From NCBI GenBank assembly GCA_002402825.1, contig DHGP01000027.1:127656-191655 (forward strand): a stretch of 64,000 nucleotides of DNA, given 5' to 3'. This DNA comes from Firmicutes bacterium UBA4795. Lineage in GTDB: Bacteria; Bacillota; Desulfotomaculia; Desulfotomaculales; Nap2-2B. A program made the position numbers and the translations under genes. Within the stretch, counting starts at the first letter, position 1. The number at the start of each line of letters is the position of its first letter. This document shows positions 1 through 7,829 of the stretch, one piece after another. The notes under the pieces were generated by a model. It saw only the letters and a list, made by a program, of their open reading frames with translations. It ran no database searches and had not been told where the DNA came from.

Positions 1-1
1 C

Positions 2-328
2 TCTATGTGTGATACCCAAAGGTTAAACCTGGTCCTGACTTCCGGCGGGACAGGTTTTGGACCCCGCGACAACACGCCCGAAGCTACCAAAGCTGTAATT
101 GAACGGGAAGTGCCCGGTATTCCGGAAATAATGCGCTGGGAAAGCGTGAAAAAAACTCCGCGGGCTATGCTTAGCCGGGCCGTGGCCGGTATCCGGAAAC
201 AAACCCTGATTATTAACCTTCCCGGCAGTCCCAAAGCTGTGCGGGAATGCCTGGAAGTTATTCTGCCTGCCTTGACTCACGGTTTGGAAATCCTTAACGG
301 ACAAACCGGCGAATGCGGTCAAAATTAG
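2..328 (+). CDS. MogA/MoaB-family molybdopterin adenylyltransferase, C-terminal part
   Basis: Partial gene: the frame is open to the left edge, so the start lies outside. About 108 residues remain of a family usually 160-170 long. The segment LTSGGTGFGPRDNTPEA carries the GGTG...RD motif that binds molybdopterin in MogA/MoaB/Cnx1-G proteins, and NLPGSPKAVRECLEVILPAL is the typical C-terminal helix region. The family adenylylates molybdopterin before metal insertion, in the cytoplasm. It converges on mobB with a 4-base overlap of the two gene ends, and the opposite strand carries mobB, moaC and moaA, which fits a cofactor role. MogA and MoaB cannot be told apart from this fragment. Confidence 0.85.
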   Translation, partial: SMCDTQRLNLVLTSGGTGFGPRDNTPEATKAVIEREVPGIPEIMRWESVKKTPRAMLSRAVAGIRKQTLIINLPGSPKAVRECLEVILPALTHGLEILNGQTGECGQN

Positions 329-819
329 CTTAATAAAAACTTTTCCTCAATAAGATTAGCTATTTTTTGAATATCCTCAGTCCTAAAAACAGGTTTACTA
401 CCATTTTGAGGAATACAGTTTACTTGCGCCAGCAACTTGTTAGATAAGGGCAGTTTAGTTATATCCGGGTGACAAACCTCAATTTGGGCGTAATCTTCTT
501 TTTTATACCCTTCAGCTAAAACAAGGTCTACCTCTCCTAACAAGGGAATAATCTGGTCAACAGGTAATTCTTGATCAAGTTTTTTTATTAACGCGGCTTT
601 TTTGGGGGTTGAAATAACCACGGCGTCAGCCCCGGCATAAGCGTGGCGCCAGGTATCTTTTCCTGGCCGGTCAATTTCAAATTCGCCGTGATAATGTTTT
701 ATTGTTCCTACCCGGTAGTGGCGCTGCTTTAATTCAAAAATTAATTTTTCTAAAAAGGAAGTCTTTCCTACTTTAGACTTTCCTACCACACAAATTACCG
801 GCTTTTGGGTTTTATTCAT
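325..819 (-). CDS. mobB: Molybdopterin-guanine dinucleotide biosynthesis protein B
   Basis: 164 residues, normal for MobB. The N-terminus VVGKSKVGKTSFLEKLI is a P-loop (GxxxxGKT/S), followed by the MobB signatures GTIKHYHGEFEIDRPGKDTWRH and VLAEGYKKE. MobB is a GTP-binding accessory protein that helps MobA make the guanine dinucleotide form of the cofactor used by DMSO-reductase family enzymes such as the formate dehydrogenase at 18.9-22.0 kb. It is the last gene of the run tupABC-moaA-moaC-MOSC-mobB on the minus strand, 15 bases after the MOSC gene. No mobA is visible here. Confidence 0.9.
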   Translation of the reverse strand: MNKTQKPVICVVGKSKVGKTSFLEKLIFELKQRHYRVGTIKHYHGEFEIDRPGKDTWRHAYAGADAVVISTPKKAALIKKLDQELPVDQIIPLLGEVDLVLAEGYKKEDYAQIEVCHPDITKLPLSNKLLAQVNCIPQNGSKPVFRTEDIQKIANLIEEKFLLS

Positions 820-834
820 GAAAGCCCTCCTTTT

Positions 835-1266
835 TTAAATAACCTCGATAAGCTCCCCTACCTTTACCGGTCCTGATTTAAGAATACGGATAAATACTCC
901 TTCGGTAGGCATAATACAACTACCCGCCTGACGGCCAATAGCACAAGGCGCATGGCACTCCTTGCCAATTTGGGTTACTTCCCCTATAGCCTGACGGCCA
1001 ATTTTTAAACGAGTTCCCAACGGTAAAGCCACCAGGTTTAACCCCTCGGTGGTAATATTTTCGGCAAAATCACCCGGTCCTACTTCCAAACCAAGAGCCC
1101 GCATTTTCTCAATGCTTTCCCAGGCCAGTAAACTTACCTGACGGTGCCAGGGACCAGCGTGGGCATCACCGGCCAAGCCATGCCCGGCCATAAGAAAACC
1201 ATTCCCCATGTTTTTTTTAGGCGTTCCTTTAGTTGTACTGGTGCAAACAGCCTTAATTACGCCCAT
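835..1266 (-). CDS. MOSC domain protein
   Basis: 143 residues forming one MOSC domain: GDAHAGPWHRQVSLLAWE near the N-terminus, then GDFAENITTEGLNL, GTRLKIG and the CHAPCAIGRQAGSCIMPTEGVF region with the conserved cysteine. Stand-alone MOSC proteins of this kind sit next to moaC/moaB in anaerobes and are thought to carry sulfur for molybdenum or tungsten cofactor proteins. It lies 32 bases after moaC and 15 before mobB on the same strand. The exact substrate is not established for this short family, so only the domain and pathway context are firm. Confidence 0.8.
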   Translation of the reverse strand: MGVIKAVCTSTTKGTPKKNMGNGFLMAGHGLAGDAHAGPWHRQVSLLAWESIEKMRALGLEVGPGDFAENITTEGLNLVALPLGTRLKIGRQAIGEVTQIGKECHAPCAIGRQAGSCIMPTEGVFIRILKSGPVKVGELIEVI

Positions 1267-1298
1267 ATTTTCCCTCCTTTAAACCTCAAATATTTACG

Positions 1299-1793
1299 CT
1301 ATTGCTCTTCTTCCGCCCGTTTGTATGCCCCGCTCCGGCCTCCCTTTTTACTTAGCAAGCAAACGTTATTTATGACCATAGCCCGGTCCACGGCTTTACA
1401 CATGTCATAAATTGTTAAAGCCGCCACGCTAACCGCCGTTAAGGCCTCCATTTCCACCCCTGTTTTAGCTGTAGTCCGGACGCAAGCCTCTATTTCTATG
1501 GCGTCAGGGGAACGCGGGTAAAAATAGATATTTACCGCCGTTAAAGCAATAGAATGAGCCAGGGGAATTAACCGGCCGGTTTCTTTGGCGGCCATAATCC
1601 CGGCTAACCGGGCTATCCCTAAAACATCCCCCTTGGTAATTTCACCGCGGGTAATGAGATTAAAGGTTTCGGGCAGCATTTTCACTGTCCCGCGGGCTAC
1701 CGCTTCCCTTAAGGTTTCTTTTTTTGCGCTGACGTCTACCATTTGGGCTGCACCCTGATGGTCAAAATGAGTTAAAATAACCTTACCCCCCAA
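1299..1793 (-). CDS. moaC: Cyclic pyranopterin monophosphate synthase MoaC
   Basis: 164 residues, typical length. MoaC converts the MoaA product (3',8-cyclo-GTP) to cyclic pyranopterin monophosphate. Seen: MVDVSAKKETLREAVARGTV at the N-terminus, the LIPLAHSIALT region (usually LIPLCHP; the common Cys-His-Pro is Ala-His-Ser here), TGVEMEALTAV, and the DMCKAVDR segment with the catalytic Lys-Ala-Val-Asp stretch. The start overlaps the end of moaA by 11 bases, so the two are probably coupled in translation. Confidence 0.92.
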   Translation of the reverse strand: MGGKVILTHFDHQGAAQMVDVSAKKETLREAVARGTVKMLPETFNLITRGEITKGDVLGIARLAGIMAAKETGRLIPLAHSIALTAVNIYFYPRSPDAIEIEACVRTTAKTGVEMEALTAVSVAALTIYDMCKAVDRAMVINNVCLLSKKGGRSGAYKRAEEEQ

Positions 1794-2772
1794 TTTGGGA
1801 CATCACCCTTTTTTTATCCGGCCACCCTTTAGTTAAAGAATGACCCTTTGGTTTGTACAAAATGGTATAAGCAAATAATTCGGCTAATTCTTCTATGGAG
1901 GCTCCTTTTCTTAAGGCCCCTTTTAAGTCTACTTCTTTTTGGTCGTATAAACACGGCCTTAAGGTTCCGGTGGATGATAAACGGAGCCGGTTACAGGACG
2001 CACAAAAATGGTTGCTTTGGGCCGTAATAAAACCAATCGTGCCTTTTGCCCCGGCCAGACGGTAATACTTTGCCGGTCCGTTGCCGGCCAATTTATCCAT
2101 CTTTTGCAGAGAGCCAAGTTGATTTTTTATGACCATTTTTACTTTTTCAGTTGATAAATAATTTTCCTGGGTCCAGTCAATTGAGGCCACGGGCATTAAT
2201 TCAATAAAGCGAATATGCAAAGGATACTTAAGCGTAACTTGGGCCAAATCACAAATCTCGTCATCGTTAAAACCTTTTATAACTACGGTATTTATTTTAA
2301 CTGGTTTTAAGTCTAAAGCAAGGGCCGTTTTAATTCCCTCTAAAACATCGTCTATTTTTCCTCCCCGGGTAATATACCGGTAGCGTTCAGGTTTTAGGCT
2401 ATCAAAACTAATATTCAATCGTTTTAAACCAGCCTTTTTTAATTCCTCTGCCTGGGGGGCCAAAAGCGTGCCATTTGTGGTCAGGGCCAAATCGTCTACC
2501 TCGGGGATAGAATTAATGGCTCGGATTAAGTCAGGTAAATTCCGGCGTACCAGGGGCTCACCGCCGGTTAAGCGCACCTTTCTTATCCCTACCAATACGG
2601 CGGCCTGAATTAAACGGATAATTTCCTCAAAACGTAAAATTTCCTGGTGCGGAATACTTTTTACTCCTTCAGGAGGCATACAGTAAATACAGCGCAAGTT
2701 GCACCGGTCAGTTATAGAAATACGCAAATAATTTATTTCCCGCTGAAAATTATCTTGCACCTTTATCACCAT
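1783..2772 (-). CDS. moaA: GTP 3',8-cyclase MoaA (radical SAM)
   Basis: 329 residues. MoaA uses two 4Fe-4S clusters and SAM to rearrange GTP in the first step of molybdopterin synthesis. The N-terminal cluster motif is CNLRCIYC (CxxxCxxC), preceded by RISITDR. The C-terminal cluster is bound by FCASCNRLRLSSTGTLRPC. The protein ends in Ile-Gly-Gly, the C-terminal GG tail known to be needed in MoaA. VRLTGGEPLVR is the SAM-binding GGEP stretch. Downstream of tupC by 55 bases, overlapping moaC. Confidence 0.96.
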   Translation of the reverse strand: MVIKVQDNFQREINYLRISITDRCNLRCIYCMPPEGVKSIPHQEILRFEEIIRLIQAAVLVGIRKVRLTGGEPLVRRNLPDLIRAINSIPEVDDLALTTNGTLLAPQAEELKKAGLKRLNISFDSLKPERYRYITRGGKIDDVLEGIKTALALDLKPVKINTVVIKGFNDDEICDLAQVTLKYPLHIRFIELMPVASIDWTQENYLSTEKVKMVIKNQLGSLQKMDKLAGNGPAKYYRLAGAKGTIGFITAQSNHFCASCNRLRLSSTGTLRPCLYDQKEVDLKGALRKGASIEELAELFAYTILYKPKGHSLTKGWPDKKRVMSQIGG

Positions 2773-2827
2773 TCCAATTTTATTTAAGCCTAAATATTTT
2801 CTCCGTCTACCGAGACGGTTGACTTAC

Positions 2828-3562
2828 TTAAGGCCACGGAACATTTAAACTTTTACTCCGGGATAAAATTTCTGGCCCAAAAATTTCCCTTATTAAGCCG
2901 TTTTTAATTATCTTTCCCTGATACATTACGGCTACTTTTTCGGTTAAAAAAGGAATCTCGGTATAATCGTGCGTAACAAAAAGGGTGGTTTGCCTGGTTT
3001 CTCTTAAAAGTAAACCCAGGTCATTTAATAGGGCGTTTTTTGTCGGGTAATCAAGGGCGGCAAATGGTTCGTCCAAAAATAATACCCTGGGTTCTAAGAC
3101 CAGGGCCCGGGCCAGGTTAACCCTTTGGGCCTCTCCACCAGAAAGGTGGCGGGCCAACCGGGTAGCTAAATGTTTAATGGCTAACCGGCTCATCCACCAA
3201 TCAGCCCGCTCCTTAGCTTCTTTTTTAGCTACACCTCTAATTTTAAGTCCCGCCAGAATATTTTGCTCTACCGTAGTGTCAAACAAAAGTGGTTCTTGAA
3301 AGGCCACGGCCATTTGGCGCCGTATAGAAATTATTTTATCTTTGGATATTTTATGGCCCTTAAAATATAAGACACCCTGCGAAGGACTTTGAAGTAAAGC
3401 TAAGGTAAGTAAAAGACTGGTTTTCCCGGTGCCGTTTGGCCCAATTAAACTTAATACTTCACCTTTTTTTATACTAAAACTTTCTATTTTAAAAATTTCC
3501 TGTTTGTTTTTAGCCAACCGCAAATTTTTAGCTTCTATAACCTTAACCTTGTTATTGTCCAT
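2828..3562 (-). CDS. tupC: Tungstate ABC transporter, ATP-binding subunit
   Basis: 244 residues. Walker A is GPNGTGKTSL, the Q-loop is AFQEPLLF, the ABC signature LSGGEAQRVNLARAL, and Walker B VLFLDEPFAALD followed by the switch histidine in LFVTHDYTE. The gene is 12 bases downstream of the permease gene and follows the tungstate-type binding protein, so it should energise tungstate uptake. A ModC or WtpC assignment is possible from sequence alone; the TupA-type partner and the long separate binding protein favour Tup. Confidence 0.85.
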   Translation of the reverse strand: MDNNKVKVIEAKNLRLAKNKQEIFKIESFSIKKGEVLSLIGPNGTGKTSLLLTLALLQSPSQGVLYFKGHKISKDKIISIRRQMAVAFQEPLLFDTTVEQNILAGLKIRGVAKKEAKERADWWMSRLAIKHLATRLARHLSGGEAQRVNLARALVLEPRVLFLDEPFAALDYPTKNALLNDLGLLLRETRQTTLFVTHDYTEIPFLTEKVAVMYQGKIIKNGLIREIFGPEILSRSKSLNVPWP

Positions 3563-3574
3563 ATATCCTACCCT

Positions 3575-4276
3575 TCATGCCAGCAGCTTGCCTTTCTGCT
3601 GCAAGTTAGTGAGAACGGCCACAATGATAAAAGAAATAAGCAGTAAAATAATGCTTAGAGCAGTAGCAATTTCAAAATTCCCTTTCGAGACTTCCAAAAC
3701 AATGGCCGTGGTAAGAACCCTGGTTTCTCCTCTTACATTCCCCCCTACCATCATGGAAGCCCCTACCTCAGAAATTACCCCACCAAAACCGGCAATTACT
3801 GCGGCCAATAGACCCAGTCGAGCCTCTTTTAATATTAAAAATAAAAATTGAAAGCGCGAGGCACCTAAGGCCATAATTTGCAAGCGAATTTTAGGGTTTA
3901 AGGACTGGATGGCTGCAATGGTAAAGCCCATTACAATTGGTGAAGCAATAATGGCCTGAGCGATAACCATAGCCAGCGGGTTATAAAGAAGCCCTAAAAA
4001 ACCTAAAGGACCATAGCGGGTTAGCAAAAGCCAGGTTATAAGGCCAACTACCACGGGAGGTAGTCCCATGCCAAAGTTTACTAAGCTTACTACTGCCTGC
4101 CGTCCGATGAATGTTTTTAAAGCCAGTAATGTTCCTACTGGAACCCCAATGAAAACGCTAATTAAAGTGGCGGTACCGGACACCTGTAAAGTACGCAGGG
4201 TAATATTTAAAACTTCAGAATCAAAAGTAAAAATTAACCTTAACGCTTCAATTAAACCTTGCCCAATAATACCCAA
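3575..4276 (-). CDS. tupB: Tungstate ABC transporter, permease subunit
   Basis: 233 residues with about five hydrophobic membrane segments (for example around residues 30-55, 65-90, 95-120 and 195-220). The EAA-like loop reads IMALGASRFQFLFLILKEARLGL, ahead of a GFGGVISEVGASMMVGGN stretch typical of TupB/WtpB. It forms the membrane channel for tungstate together with TupA outside and TupC inside. It starts 45 bases after tupA and ends 12 before tupC. Confidence 0.87.
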   Translation of the reverse strand: MGIIGQGLIEALRLIFTFDSEVLNITLRTLQVSGTATLISVFIGVPVGTLLALKTFIGRQAVVSLVNFGMGLPPVVVGLITWLLLTRYGPLGFLGLLYNPLAMVIAQAIIASPIVMGFTIAAIQSLNPKIRLQIMALGASRFQFLFLILKEARLGLLAAVIAGFGGVISEVGASMMVGGNVRGETRVLTTAIVLEVSKGNFEIATALSIILLLISFIIVAVLTNLQQKGKLLA

Positions 4277-4321
4277 GTGAATTTCCCTCTTAATATTAAA
4301 TTACCTTAAAATTTAAAAACA

Positions 4322-5218
4322 TTAAACGGCCAGATCCGACATCTTTTTACCGGCATCAGGAATAAAAAGAGACTGCCCAAATTTTTCTTTCCCAAATTCA
4401 CCAATCATTCTTTGGGTTTCAGGCGCAACCATAAATTTTACAAAAGCCTTGGCTCCTTCGGCATTTACCTTACTAAACTTTTTTGGATTTACCTGCATGA
4501 CGTGATAAACATTTAAAAGAACGGCATCTCCTTCTACCAAAGGAACCAGTTTTAGGTTTTGTTTTTGGGCTAAGAAAGTAGCCCGGTCAGTTAAAGTATA
4601 ACCTTGCTTTTCGGAGGCAATTTGTAAAGTTTGACCCATGCCGGTACCTGATTCTTGGTACCATTTACCACCAGGGGTAACTCCAGCTTTTTTCCAGACG
4701 CTTTTTTCTTTTTTATGCGTACCGGAACCGTCGCCGCGGGAAACAAAAATACACTTTTTTTGCGCAACTTTTTGCAAAGCCAAAGCACAGTTTTTTAACC
4801 CCTTAACTTGCGCCGGGTCATTTTTCGGTCCTACAAGAAGAAAATCATTGTGCATCACCAACTGGTAATTAATTCCTACCCCGCTATCCACCAGTTTTTG
4901 CTCGTCTTTAGGGGTGTGAACCAAAAGAACATCGGCTTCACCCTTTTCTCCTATAGCTAAAGCTTGACCGGTACCTACGGCAACAGTTTTTACGTTATAG
5001 CCCGTCTTTTTTTCGAACACCGGGATTAAAACATCTAAAAGACCACTATCCACAGCACTGGTGGTAGTAACCAAAATAACATCTTTTACTTTAGGTGCTG
5101 GCGCTTGACCCTCTCCTGAGGAAGTTGTTTTTTTTGGTTTGATGCAGCCGGCCGCCAAAACAGCCAATATAAAGACAGCAGCTACGAGAAGAATAAGATT
5201 CTTTTTTAAATAAGCCGT
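4322..5218 (-). CDS. tupA: Tungstate-binding lipoprotein TupA
   Basis: The mature part (DVILVTTTSAVDSGLLDVLIPVFEKKTGY) is the TupA signature; TTTSxxxSGLL lines the oxyanion pocket. SRGDGSGTHKKE is the second anion-binding stretch. The first standard start codon in frame is a TTG at 5167, which would cut off the signal peptide. Reading upstream in frame gives KKNLILLVAAVFILAVLAAGC, a complete lipoprotein signal with an LAAGC lipobox, and the only reasonable start is an ACG at 5218, seven bases after an AAAGGAG ribosome site. The start is therefore either a non-standard ACG or a single-base change from ATG. First gene after the riboswitch; expected on the outer face of the cell membrane. Confidence 0.88.
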   Translation of the reverse strand, partial: TAYLKKNLILLVAAVFILAVLAAGCIKPKKTTSSGEGQAPAPKVKDVILVTTTSAVDSGLLDVLIPVFEKKTGYNVKTVAVGTGQALAIGEKGEADVLLVHTPKDEQKLVDSGVGINYQLVMHNDFLLVGPKNDPAQVKGLKNCALALQKVAQKKCIFVSRGDGSGTHKKEKSVWKKAGVTPGGKWYQESGTGMGQTLQIASEKQGYTLTDRATFLAQKQNLKLVPLVEGDAVLLNVYHVMQVNPKKFSKVNAEGAKAFVKFMVAPETQRMIGEFGKEKFGQSLFIPDAGKKMSDLAV

Positions 5219-5311
5219 ATAATATCTCCTTTCAAGGTAAAATAAAAAAATAAACCAGGCCTTTTAAAAATTATTATTAACCTGGTTCTTCAAAGTAATT
5301 AATCAATAATA

Positions 5312-5415
5312 TAAACCCTCCTTTCCATACCGGGAGGCGTACCAGTTTCCCAGATACACCCTAGCGGTCCAAAGACCATAGCCCTAAGCCTTAGGTCAAT
5401 GGACTCGGAGTATTA
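5312..5415 (-). promoter_or_regulatory. Moco/Tuco-type riboswitch in the tupA leader
   Basis: Read on the minus strand, the leader contains ACTCCGAG near its 5' side (about 5403-5410) and ends with GCCTCCCGGTATGGAAAGG (about 5318-5337). The latter matches the highly conserved 3' block of the Moco RNA motif (GCCUCCCGUAUCUGGAAAGG in E. coli moaA). Paired segments such as CCTAAGGCTTAGG and GGTCTTTGGACC lie between. It ends about 95 bases before the tupA start. Moco motif RNAs respond to molybdenum or tungsten cofactor and often precede tungstate/molybdate transport genes. The fold was judged by eye only. Confidence 0.75.
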
Positions 5416-5581
5416 CTTTTTAACCTTTATAAAAATTAAAAAAGTTAAATAAGCTTTTTGTTTTTGTATTATTCGACACAAAAAAATAAAATCCTTTATT
5501 TAAAATAAATAATTCATCCAAGAAAATATTATGTTACAGGCGAAGACCTTTTTTCGGCAAATATTGACATAAAGTTTTCTC

Positions 5582-5755
5582 TCACGCCCATACTTGATCT
5601 AAATTTATCTCTAGTTCAGGAAAAATTACCGGTTTAAAAACAGAATTGCTTTCTGCCATGCTTACCAGCACAAAGCCGCCTTGTTCTAAACGGTATTCTT
5701 CCAGGCAATTTTCTCCTGGGTCTACCAGCCAGTAAGTGGGTAGAAACACCCTTTC
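5582..5755 (-). pseudogene. C-terminal remnant of a Uma2-family (DUF820) protein
   Basis: A reading frame with no start codon encodes about 57 residues: FLPTYWLVDPGENCLEEY, then LEQGGFVLV, and finally FPELEINLDQVWA before a TGA. The YWLVDP, EEYR and FPELEINLDQVW segments are hallmarks of the C-terminal half of Uma2 family proteins, which have a PD-(D/E)XK-like fold and are often scattered in multicopy genomes. The N-terminal two thirds are missing. It lies between the tupA leader and the Mut7-C gene. Confidence 0.75.
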
Positions 5756-5816
5756 ACATTTCGCGAAAAACTAGTATTATACTAAATAAAAAGTGAACGA
5801 GAGTGAAAATATAGCC

Positions 5817-6572
5817 ATGAAATATTGTTCAATTCGATTTTACGCTGAGCTCAATGATTTTCTTCTCCGGGAGCGAAGGCAAGTTGCCTTCAACCATTTC
5901 TTTTCCGGGAAGCCCTCCATTAAAGACTTAATTGAGTCCCTGGGTGTACCCCATACTGAAGTGGATTTAATCCTGGTTAACGGTGAATCCGTGGAATTCT
6001 CCCGGCAGGTGCAAAACGGCGACCGTATCAGTGTCTATCCAGTTTTTGAGACCATTAATATTTCTCCCATTGTCCGGGTCCGCCCCATACCATTGCGCAA
6101 AGTTCGTTTCGTCCTTGACGTACATCTCGGCAAACTAGTTTTATACTTGCGTATGGTGGGGTTTGATACGCTTTACAACAACGAGTTTTCTGACGATGAA
6201 TTGGTTAGAATTTCGGCTAACGAGCGTCGAATTCTCCTTACCCGAGACAGGGGCTTACTGAAACGAAGTAATGTTACTCATGGCTACTATGTGCGGGCGA
6301 CCAACCCGCCTTTGCAGTTGGTAGAGGTCTTGCACCGCTTTGACCTGTTCAAGATGAGCCAGCCTTTTCGACGGTGTCTGCGCTGTAATGAGATGCTGGA
6401 ACCGGCACCCAAGGAAAAAGTGGAGGACCACTTGCCGCCAAAAGTCCGGGAACAATTTGCTGAATTCTCTCTCTGCCGTGGTTGTGGCCGCATCTATTGG
6501 AAGGGCTCCCATTACGAACGTATGAAGAACTTTATCAGGCAAATTCAGGGCGTGAAATTCGAAAACCAGTGA
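5817..6572 (+). CDS. Mut7-C ubiquitin/RNase domain protein
   Basis: About 251 residues from ATG 5817 (a GTG at 5793 would add eight residues; ribosome sites are weak for both). Residues 1-80 form a ThiS/MoaD-like ubiquitin fold (IRFYAELNDFL, ILVNGESVEFSRQVQNGDRISVYP). Residues 90-245 form the Mut7-C domain: KVRFVLDVHLGKLVLYLRMVGF is its PIN-like acidic start, LLTRDRGLLKR carries another conserved Asp, and the C-terminus has zinc-ribbon pairs CLRCNEM and CRGCGRIYWKGSHYERM. The domain is predicted to be a nuclease, with no defined bacterial role. Confidence 0.85.
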   Translation: MKYCSIRFYAELNDFLLRERRQVAFNHFFSGKPSIKDLIESLGVPHTEVDLILVNGESVEFSRQVQNGDRISVYPVFETINISPIVRVRPIPLRKVRFVLDVHLGKLVLYLRMVGFDTLYNNEFSDDELVRISANERRILLTRDRGLLKRSNVTHGYYVRATNPPLQLVEVLHRFDLFKMSQPFRRCLRCNEMLEPAPKEKVEDHLPPKVREQFAEFSLCRGCGRIYWKGSHYERMKNFIRQIQGVKFENQ

Positions 6573-6616
6573 ATGAGGGGTACCTTAATTATATTAAGAA
6601 TAAAATATTAAATAAA

Positions 6617-7165
6617 ATGCCGTTAAACTTTTGTTTGCAAAACATTTCTACCAAAATGGGCTGGGTGGTTGCTGCCTGGGACGAAGCAGGCTTAGTTGCG
6701 CTGGAACTGCCATGCATTACTCTGGAAGATTCATTAGAAAAAATAGGTTTACGGGTAGCCAAACTAAAAAAACATCAAAAAAACTTGCCCTTGTATGTCA
6801 AGTCCCATGACCCAAAAATAAACCTTTCTCATCACGTACTGGAAGAAGCTTTAATATCCTATTTTAACGGGGAGAAAGTAAATACGGCCACGATACCGGT
6901 AGACTTTTCTTTTTACTCTTCTTTTACCCGGCAAGTTTTACGCTTAGTTCAGCAAATTCCTTACGGAGAAACTTATTCTTACCAACAAATAGCTTGCCTG
7001 GCAAAGCAACCAAAGGCAGCACGGGCCGTTGGCCGGGCCCTTCAGGCAAATCGTACTCCCCTGGTTATTCCTTGCCACCGGGTTATTCATCATCATGGAG
7101 CCTTAGGAGGCTTTAGTAGAGGCAGCAATTGGAAGCAAAAATTACTGGCCCTTGAAGGAAGATAA
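6617..7165 (+). CDS. ogt: Methylated-DNA--protein-cysteine methyltransferase
   Basis: About 182 residues from ATG 6617; an open frame continues upstream inside the preceding gene, so the true start is unsure and no good ribosome site was seen. The C-terminal DNA-binding and active-site region is intact: FTRQVLRLVQQIPYGETYSYQQIA, then ARAVGRALQANRTP and the active site VIPCHRVIHHHGALGGFSRG with the acceptor Cys in PCHRV. It removes alkyl groups from O6-alkylguanine in DNA in a suicide reaction. It begins just downstream of the Mut7-C gene. Confidence 0.9.
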   Translation: MPLNFCLQNISTKMGWVVAAWDEAGLVALELPCITLEDSLEKIGLRVAKLKKHQKNLPLYVKSHDPKINLSHHVLEEALISYFNGEKVNTATIPVDFSFYSSFTRQVLRLVQQIPYGETYSYQQIACLAKQPKAARAVGRALQANRTPLVIPCHRVIHHHGALGGFSRGSNWKQKLLALEGR

Positions 7166-7293
7166 GATATAACTCTCTCTTGAGAAACCCTGAAAGGGAG
7201 GTTTATCGGCCAATAAATTTCTACATGTTTTTAACCCGTCACATTCATTATACTTTTGGGCCTATGCCACTTTGGGCCTTTGTGCCTTTTTGC

Positions 7294-7719
7294 CTAGTCA
7301 CCACAATTTAATAGTTCTTCGGGTTTAAAGAAAAGGTTGATTTCTCTTTGGGCACTGGCTAAAGAATCGGAACCATGGATAACATTACACTCTGGACTCA
7401 TCGCGTAAGTTGCCCTAATTGTTCCTGGTGCGGCATCCAAAGGGTTAGTGGCTCCCATCATTTCCCTTACGGTGCTGACAGCTTTAATTCCCTCCACCAC
7501 CATAGCCACCACCGGGCCAGAAGTAATAAATTCTACCAGTTTCGGGAAAAAGGACTTTTCTTTGTGCTCGTAATAATGTTGCTCAGCCAAATCTAAGGAA
7601 ATTTTAAGCATTTTTAAACCCACAATTTTAAGCCCCTTTTTTTCCAGGTGGGAAATAATTTCGCCTACCAGATTTCGCTGTACCCCGTCAGGTTTAATCA
7701 TTACAAAAGTACGTTCCAT
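7294..7719 (-). CDS. ndk: Nucleoside diphosphate kinase
   Basis: 141 residues, usual length. ERTFVMIKPDGVQRNLVGEI opens the protein, and the catalytic histidine is in NVIHGSDSLASAQREI. ATNPLDAAPGTIRATYA is the nucleotide-binding loop. It balances NTP pools by phosphorylating NDPs. It stands alone between the ogt gene (opposite strand) and ftsH, with about 110 bases upstream. Confidence 0.97.
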   Translation of the reverse strand: MERTFVMIKPDGVQRNLVGEIISHLEKKGLKIVGLKMLKISLDLAEQHYYEHKEKSFFPKLVEFITSGPVVAMVVEGIKAVSTVREMMGATNPLDAAPGTIRATYAMSPECNVIHGSDSLASAQREINLFFKPEELLNCGD

Positions 7720-7829
7720 TTCATTTCTCCCGGTAGAAAATTATACTGTATATAGTATACAACATTAAAGCACATTTTCCTGCTTTAATTCTTTCTTTTC
7801 TCCAAAAATTATTTTTTTATAACTTCAGA

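Noticed and set aside
7170..7293. Possible terminator between ogt and ndk.
   Set aside because: The only pairing (CCTGAAAGG-like) is short and no T-run follows.
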